From: Seriola aureovittata
Lineage: Eukaryota > Chordata > Actinopteri > Carangiformes > Carangidae
Length of the DNA stretch: 64,000 bases
Assembly (NCBI RefSeq): GCF_021018895.1
Contig: NC_079375.1
Span: 3,744,560 to 3,808,559 of the forward strand
Reading direction: 5' to 3'
Positions 57,130 through 64,000 of the stretch are shown here, in pieces. The notes beneath the pieces are model-generated. The model worked only from the letters and a program-made list of their open reading frames with translations, was not told the DNA's origin and did no database searches. Each line of letters opens with the position of its first letter. The stretch's first letter is position 1. Both the position numbers and the translations under genes were made by a program.

Positions 57130-58780
57130 CAACCATCTGCTTCCAAATCAGCAGCCTGACTAATTTCACCTCATCATCTGTTCACACTAATCCACTTAAT
57201 TCGTGTGTGTGATGTGTATAGAGATCGTGTTGTATTAAGAACACATACATAGACAGTGAGAGAAAAAAGTATTAAATCAGTGCAAACAAAAGATGCAACA
57301 ATGAGAAAAACACTTCACACATGTACTGTACTTCCAGCATGAAGGATTAAAGCTGCTGGCTCCAGGTGATGGGGAACTCAGTGAACGGCATTCTGAGAGA
57401 AAACTTTGACCTTTCTAATTGTCACGAGGTTTACGGCAGGTGTGGATCACAGTGGAAACTAAAACTGGAACCGACCGCACCAACAGCTGAGGGAACAATG
57501 AAGAAGCGTCAAACGTAATCAATCAGAATTTTCCCCAATCTGCAACAATGGAAGGTGCTTTTCTCTTATGCTTTGGAGTCTTATCCTGGTCTTGATTATA
57601 TTCAGGACATGTCTCCTATATACATAATCTGCATCATATCCCACATCCATCTAATCTGTCATGTCTAAGTTACATCAGGGACGAAACTTTTTCTGGCTAC
57701 GAGGGAAGACCAGATTTTGTAGATCATCAATATTTATCATCATGATTGTGAAGGAGATTTTTATGCCTCCACTTTCCTTTTAATTTTCTAAACCTCACTA
57801 ACGCTCCAAGAGTTCAGGCCTTAACAACCTTCAGATTGTTAAACATTGCTTAGTTTCTATTATGACTGTTTGTGTCTAGATGGACCCACTGCTTACATCT
57901 GTAGCCATAGTACCCACAGTCTTATACCTAAGGGGCTACAAGGAAAGCATAGACTTAGAAAATATTGTTCAAATCTAGTCAAGGATGAGCTAAGTAGGGG
58001 AAAGGACAAGACACATGTGATATTAACTAGGTAAGAACATGTGACAATGTGGATTTTGGTGTCCAACGACATCTTCACACATGAATGTTTTGGATAAAGT
58101 TTAACCTCATATGGAGTGAGACCGGGTCTTATATAGCCATGGTCTGACATGACATTTTCAGAACTTGGTGTGGCGCTACTCTGATTCACATGCTGACTGT
58201 GTACTGCTCATCATTTTCTCCTTGGCATCAAGCTTACAATAAATACTTCTGCCTGAGACTCATCGTGTTTTCCCCAGCTCACAAGAATTTCAATCACAAT
58301 AATGTTTGCTTTACTGACGAACTACCACACAAATGCCTCTGAAAACTGATGATGACAGTGATTTTACAGGTCTGAACTGGTTCTAGTAAAACCTTGGTGT
58401 GAGACTGTGTGATATTACGTCAGAGTCGGTGATGGTCTGGTGGATTGTGGTGCTGTGTTCTCATGGCCAAAGTGCTGGCAGTGTTTTTCCTTTTATAACC
58501 TTTATTCAAATCTGCTGCTTGGCCAGTGTATTCTGATTAACGTCATCATTTCATCTCATATTCCAGTTGGCTGATTTATATACGTGAGCTGCAGCAGCCG
58601 TCATATCATGAGGATTTGGTCCTGGGCTGTCTTTTAATCCCTAAACCAGCGGTGGACGTGTTTTACAGGAGTTTTGGCAGATTAACCTCCTGAGGGGCAA
58701 AGATTTGTTTTTGGCCCTCTAATGGCATGGCAGTTTCATAATTTCTACAGGCACAGAGAAACCAACCAGTACTCTAAAGA
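57130..58780. other. Intergenic, no feature recognised
   Basis: No coding exon or classified repeat found. Confidence 0.45.
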
Positions 58781-58784
58781 TGAC

Positions 58785-59030
58785 ATGATGAGTTGATTAT
58801 TCAGTTACTTGATATACAGAAAATTTGACTAATTGGCAACAAGTTTGATTACTGTGTAATAATACAAATCTTTATCAAAGGAAAAATGACCCCAACGTCC
58901 CATTTTCCAATCACAGTAAACTCTACATCTTTGTATTTCTGACTGCTAGACAGATAAAACAAGAAATCTGAGTATGTTAACTTCGGCTTCAGTTATTAAG
59001 TGAAATAACTGTCAAACAGTAAAAATGGAA
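58785..59030. repeat. Diverged copy of the 7373-7636 hAT-like family
   Basis: GTTGATTATTCAGTTACTTG, ACAAGAAATCTGAGTATGTT and TCGGCTTCAGTTATTAAGTG correspond to the family phrases in order; ends are decayed. Confidence 0.5.
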
Positions 59031-59039
59031 CAAATTTGA

Positions 59040-61990
59040 TATAATGCAAATTTAAAAAAAAGGAGCTCAACATAATGAAGGTTTTAAAGTCAGATGTGAC
59101 CGCAGAGTCCCTCTTCAAGCAGGGCCACATGATGGAGGGTGGAGGATCTGTCACAGCAAATTTCTAACAAATGTGCGATTAATCAAGGCCGTCCTCCTGC
59201 AAAGAACGAGCCCATACTTCGTCTGTGCAGCAGGTTATTATGACCCATATTTACGTTTTGTTGCTAGGCAACATCTAGTGATCATAGTAATAATGGCAGG
59301 AGCAAAGGGAAAAGTGTGATGAAGTAGTATAAAGAGAGACAGAGTCCACGTCAGGAGGAGGTGGTGGTGGATGGATGAATATGAAGCAGGAGAGTGGTGT
59401 TCGATTTCCATGTGAAAGCAGCAGTTTATGTTTTTTCTAAAGTCCATGTTATTATTGTAAACATGACAACAGAGATCGTCTAATGTTGAGGAAGTACTTA
59501 ACTTCACCTTAATCACCATCTTTTTCTAAACCTAACTAAGCCATGACCGTTAGTAACCATAGCAACGAAGGTAGGTATGCCGTTCTTGGTCCGTCTGTTT
59601 ATTGTTGTAACCATGACAACTGAAGTCCGGTACGCCTGTTGCCGTAGGGGGCGCTATGTCAGGAGACACTCCTATGGGGTTGTATCAGAGGGTTGAAAAA
59701 AATGACCTGTGTGGTTGTTCAGGTTGGAAGAGTTGGATTAATCAAATCATGTTGTTTTCATGGATGACCAAAAAAATAAAATCACCATGCATATCGCACT
59801 ATGTAATCATTCTGTAAATTTAATTTCTTGTCCAATTCAAATGTTTGTTTTGCAGCCTGTCAAAGGTGTGGAAGGTGAGAGCAATGGTTTTCATTCATTG
59901 CTCATAATGGCAGGAGATGGTGGAGATCTGACATCAGATTCTCATAAGTTCATAAAACAATAAGCTGCCAGAGGGAAGCAGCTCACAGTTCTGATACACA
60001 GAAAAAAGCCTGCACAAGTCCAGATCATATCAACTGACAAAAGGTAAAGTCAGCCAAACTAACCAATGGTAACCTTGCACATGTGAAACTACAGATGATG
60101 GGACATGGAGTTCTTTCTTCACTCATTTTGGATGATAATGGAACAGCTCCCAGGCTTTAGTTGTTTTCAGACGAGCTCAGGTTTCTCTCAGATTTCTTTA
60201 ACAAAGAGTGAAACTTAACTTTTCAGCCTGGTGTTAAAGTTACACTTTAACTAAAAAGCCCTCAGGCAATAAAATTATTGTTTTTTTGCCACCCTGATAA
60301 TTTAGGATTTAAGTGCTTTACTTTCACATTAAAGAAAATCATGAAATATGGTAAAAGATTGTTTCTTACAAATAGACCATCCCAGAATATGAAGATGATG
60401 ATTTGAACCACAGGCTATTTGTCACCGTATTGCTTAAACTATTTTTATCTCCTTCTCCTTCCTTTCTTTTGTCTAATTCATGAGCAGCAAGACAAATGGG
60501 CTTACAGGGATCGTCCCAGTTTTAGATGCATGGAGAGATTGCAGCCTCAGTTTTTAATTATGTACAGGCAGAAAAACCAAAAAAATTCAAATTACGGGTG
60601 AAACAGCAGGGAAAAGCATCAGCCAATGCCGGCCATGTTGTTCAACCCAGGAAGGATTTCATCTGAACATAGATTGGATTTGCAAGGTAGTGATTGTAGG
60701 GGTAAGGGGAGGGGTGGGGTTGGGAGGTTGCAGAATGAACACCTGAACTCAGACCAAAGGTATATTCATGCCTGGGAGTGTACAGTAAACTCCACCAACA
60801 TCCTACCATCAGCCGCTATAAATAACTCTTGTAAGAAAAACAAAATGGGATTACTTTCATGTAAAGAACCGCCTGATTGCAGATAAGATAAATAAAGCTC
60901 TGACCCAAACTAATACTATGTGATTGGGAGGGAATGATTACAAGGCTCATATCCTTATAAAATCAATTTGTTTGTTTTTTGTTTTTTTAGATCCAGCTGT
61001 TTGTTTCATCTGGCACGCAGAATATCTGATTGAAATGGGGGTAAAAAGGTATTTTAAAGGGTCAGTTCTCCCAAACTATAGTAGTTGTAGTTGTAGTTGT
61101 ATGTGTGCAGGTTTTGAGATATCAGTCAGTCACTTCTAATCTAGTCAGTTAGATTTCTGCTTCCACTTAAGGTAATTTGTGGAGCTCACAGCAAGAATTA
61201 TGTGTTAGAAATTCTAAAGCATGCTGTCTTTGTAAAAAGAGCGTCCCTGTTTCACTAAATAATCCACAAAACACACTATCGAGGGTTTCAGTTGTTTGCA
61301 TTTAAATTTATCAACAGAATAAAATTTAGCACAGCAGTGAGACCATCTATGACACTATTTAAAAGAATGCATGTAATTTAAATTCAAATTATGAAGAAGT
61401 CGATCTCGCACTTAACTGCCAGTGTACCTGCAGTAGGGGACTTGCGCACATGTGCACATCTCAGGCACAGCAGGAATGTCGCTGGAAGTCACATGCAGCC
61501 AATTGAGAGGAGATATCAGAGGGGGTGGAGGTGAAGAATTATCTGTTTTTCCAGCTGTTGAAGTGAAACAGTCTTCATGCATAATCAAAGGGCATTTACA
61601 TTCAGTTTTTTGAGTGAATACATTTGCAGATTCTTTAACACATACAATTCCTTTGACCCCAATCAAACTAAACTTTAAACAAGCAAAACAACAGCTGATC
61701 TCGCATAAATTTGGCAGGACTCTAAACATAGATAGATTTAAATTTGGCATGGTCTGGACTGTCTGAATCCAGCTTTAGAGATATGACGTGTATTTGTCAG
61801 TAGTGTGTCCAGGGCCAAAGCACTCTCAGGTGTTTGATCAGATTTCCCAGACTCTCATGCTTCAATCTGACAACACGGTGTCCAGAGAGAACAAAGAGCG
61901 TTTCAGTTCCTTAACGCTGTATTTACAGAATACACAGATCAGAGGTGGTCAGATGTTTGGTGGAGACAGTTCTTCATCTTCTGTGATAAA
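59040..61990. other. Intergenic, no feature recognised
   Basis: AT-rich DNA with scattered short open frames. Tandem GTAGTT units occur near 61080-61100. No gene supported. Confidence 0.45.
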
Positions 61991-61992
61991 AC

Positions 61993-62018
61993 AAAAAAAA
62001 AAGGGGGGGGGGGGGGGG
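61993..62018. repeat. A10-G16 homopolymer junction
   Basis: Ten A directly followed by sixteen G. Confidence 0.95.
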
Positions 62019-62874
62019 CAGAGGTTCTGCACAGCAACAAACCAAACAAAAAAAAGAGCTGAGAGCTCTGTCTATCTAAGTGGTCCAGAGAAAAAATTGT
62101 TCTTTAAAATGAAGGGATGCACTTTGAAAACTTTGGGAAATCTGAACCATTAATATTCACGTTGAGTCATAAAGATTTCCCTCTAAAGTTACCGCCTGAA
62201 ATGAAATCATTTTCAGTCATTTAATGCTGATCTGCTGTGCACATTAATGCGGCCGCTGTTTTCTCACAGCGTGTTCCTGTTTGACAGAATTGTTTTAATG
62301 TTTTTGTCTGTAAATGGGTGACGAGGACCGTCGAATTTTAAAGGGTGACAGGAAACATTATTTTGTTACTAATGACTCATTTATCCTTCATCCATTCATG
62401 ATGGCGTTTGCTCCTGCTTTGATGTGCATTTATGTCTGTCTGCTGCTTCGGAAATCAATTTGCAATCACTCGTTTTGCTAAGTACTCTTAATAAATGATT
62501 TTGTTCTTTACAGGAAAAAAAAAAACAAAAATCATGTTAAGTTCATAGCTCTGAGATAGGAACTTAATGTGATAAACCCCATAATTGGCGAACAAAGGCA
62601 AGTGGAAGAAAAAAGTGTTTTTACTAAAACAATAATCAGCTACATTAAAATTGCACAAGTGAAAAGTGTCAGCGAAAAACACACAAAGGCACTTTCATAA
62701 ACTTTACAGGTCATGTCTTTCCACAGAGAACACAATATCCTTTCCTTTTTTCTGTCAGCAGATACTAATTCGCTGTAAGGCCGCTCTGAGCGTCCATAAT
62801 CACAGAAAAAAGATTCTTTCATGTGTGACAGCAACAGTGAGTGGTGATGTTATCCTGAGGACGACAGCCAGGCC

Positions 62875-62875
<1 letters not shown>

Positions 62876-62913
<38 letters not shown>
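62876..62913. repeat. TG microsatellite
   Basis: About 19 TG units. Confidence 0.95.
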
Positions 62914-62914
<1 letters not shown>

Positions 62915-62919
62915 ATCTG

Positions 62920-63630
62920 ATGACATCTTGACTTTAACACAGACTGACACAAGAATCCAGCAGGCCTCCCCTGCTGTTTCAACATGGATTTCACATGAAG
63001 TGCTGAAATCCATGAAAACAGATTTCTATTGAGTGTTTGAAGCGATTTATCTAATCCATCGTCTGCCATTAAATTGGACACAAGCCCCAGAGTTAAATTT
63101 TTTTTACAATATAGAGATATCTGTGTAAAAGACTGTCACAGCTGATCAAAGTACTATTTGAGCTAATCTGCTTATTTGCTTTCTTTGCCGGGGGTTGGAC
63201 GAGGAGATAGATACCACTCTTATGTTGGGCGAGACAGGAGGCGACTAGCATAGCACCTCCAAAGGTTATTAATCAACACAGTGTATGGTATTTGTTTAAC
63301 CCCTCAAACTGAAATGAACAACAACAAAGATTGGGTATGGGCATGAATGCAAATTGGACAAATGAAGTTTAGCGATTGCTCTGTCAGGAAGACTGTCTCC
63401 TTGTGTGTGTTTGCTAAATCACAAGCACAATTTCCCGCTGTCTCTTAGCTCCACCAACTCGTTCCTGTCATCATCCAATCACAACTTGACACACTGGCCT
63501 TTAGCCAATCACTTGTAAGCTGTCAAACCTTCTTTCTGCTGTCAGTCATCTACCATTTCAGCACCATGAAGATTTTGCGACCCATCTCCACCTCCCATTC
63601 ACCACCTCAACTCTGAATACATGGCCATCA
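62920..63630. other. Intergenic, no feature recognised
   Basis: Nothing coding or repetitive could be supported. Confidence 0.4.
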
Positions 63631-63639
63631 TCATCATCA

Positions 63640-64000
63640 CCACCACTAGTGTCTTGGCTCCGGGGGAATTTTCTTTTATATAGAGTGCCCAAGAACGGTG
63701 TATTTTTGTGGGCCGACCCAGAAGTAAGCGTCATCCTGGTCCCCTCGACAAAAAGCCACTGGGAGTTTTACACGGGCTTTTGGGTTAGACAAATAAGCCA
63801 ACTACATTACAGTCACAGGCTACACACGATTGGTAAATGGGCTGGACTTATATAGAGCTTTTCTAGTCTAGGAATCAACCCCTCAAAGCACGTCACTCTA
63901 CAAGCCCCATTCACCCATTCACGGACACACATTCATACAGCGCCTCTACCATACACACACTCACACTCTGATGGAACAGTGTATGAGTGGGGTTCAGTAT
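63640..64000 (+). repeat. Teleost interspersed repeat, runs off the right edge
   Basis: TGGTAAATGGGCTGGACTTA, TATATAGAGCTTTTCTAGTC, CATTCACCCATTCACGG and CACACATTCATACAG are phrases of an abundant fish repeat. The upstream part (GAGTGCCCAAGAACGGTG ... CGACAAAAAGCCACTGGG) is also repeat-like. The open frame at 63649-63855 lies in it. Confidence 0.6.

Noticed and set aside
61788..62153. 121-codon plus-strand frame
   Set aside because: Low-complexity Lys/Gly part from the A10-G16 run; no domain and no splice context.

Overview
The window looks like teleost nuclear DNA, probably from a percomorph fish. It has split vertebrate-type genes with GT-AG introns, long CA, GA and CT microsatellites, fish-type TRIM genes of the RING/B-box/PRY-SPRY kind, and decayed RTE/Rex3-like, LINE-2-like, Ty3/gypsy and hAT elements. 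There are no operons, CRISPR arrays or other prokaryotic features.

Positions 168 to about 27,050 (minus strand) hold almost all of zmynd11 (BS69), a chromatin reader of H3.3K36me3. Thirteen coding exons can be placed to the base by reading frame, splice sites and remembered similarity to human ZMYND11. They encode an N-terminal winged-helix-like domain, a PHD finger, a bromodomain, a small zinc finger, a PWWP domain, a Gln-rich linker and a coiled coil. The exon for the C-terminal MYND finger lies beyond the left edge. The first exons and promoter are near 27.0-27.4 kb. One promoter-proximal exon contains an ATG that reads in frame into the second exon and would add 21 residues to the N-terminus. 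The introns hold hAT-like miniature elements (two with convincing terminal repeats and 8-bp target duplications), a LINE 3' end, a BED-finger hAT fragment and a perfect 37-bp palindrome.

Positions 27.8-41.5 kb (minus strand) are a locally duplicated and decaying TRIM cluster. Copy A (28538-30220) is a complete single-exon RING / two B-box / coiled-coil / PRY-SPRY gene. Copy D (40067-41389) is an open gene that has lost exactly the B-box segment in frame. Copies B (33.2 kb) and C (37.0-37.85 kb), and a coiled-coil scrap at 35.9 kb, are broken. An RTE-type LINE, a Ty3/gypsy integrase remnant and other repeats separate them.

From 41.5 to 64 kb I can support no cellular gene. This part holds a degraded TTF-finger/ZMYM1-like hAT transposon (45.7-47.7 kb), several fish interspersed repeats, one LTR-like block with a misleading 243-codon open frame, long simple repeats including about 100 bp of CA, and a perfect 34-bp palindrome. 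It may be intergenic DNA or a large intron of a neighbour.

Identifications rest on reading the sequence and on memory of the protein and repeat families; no database search was possible.
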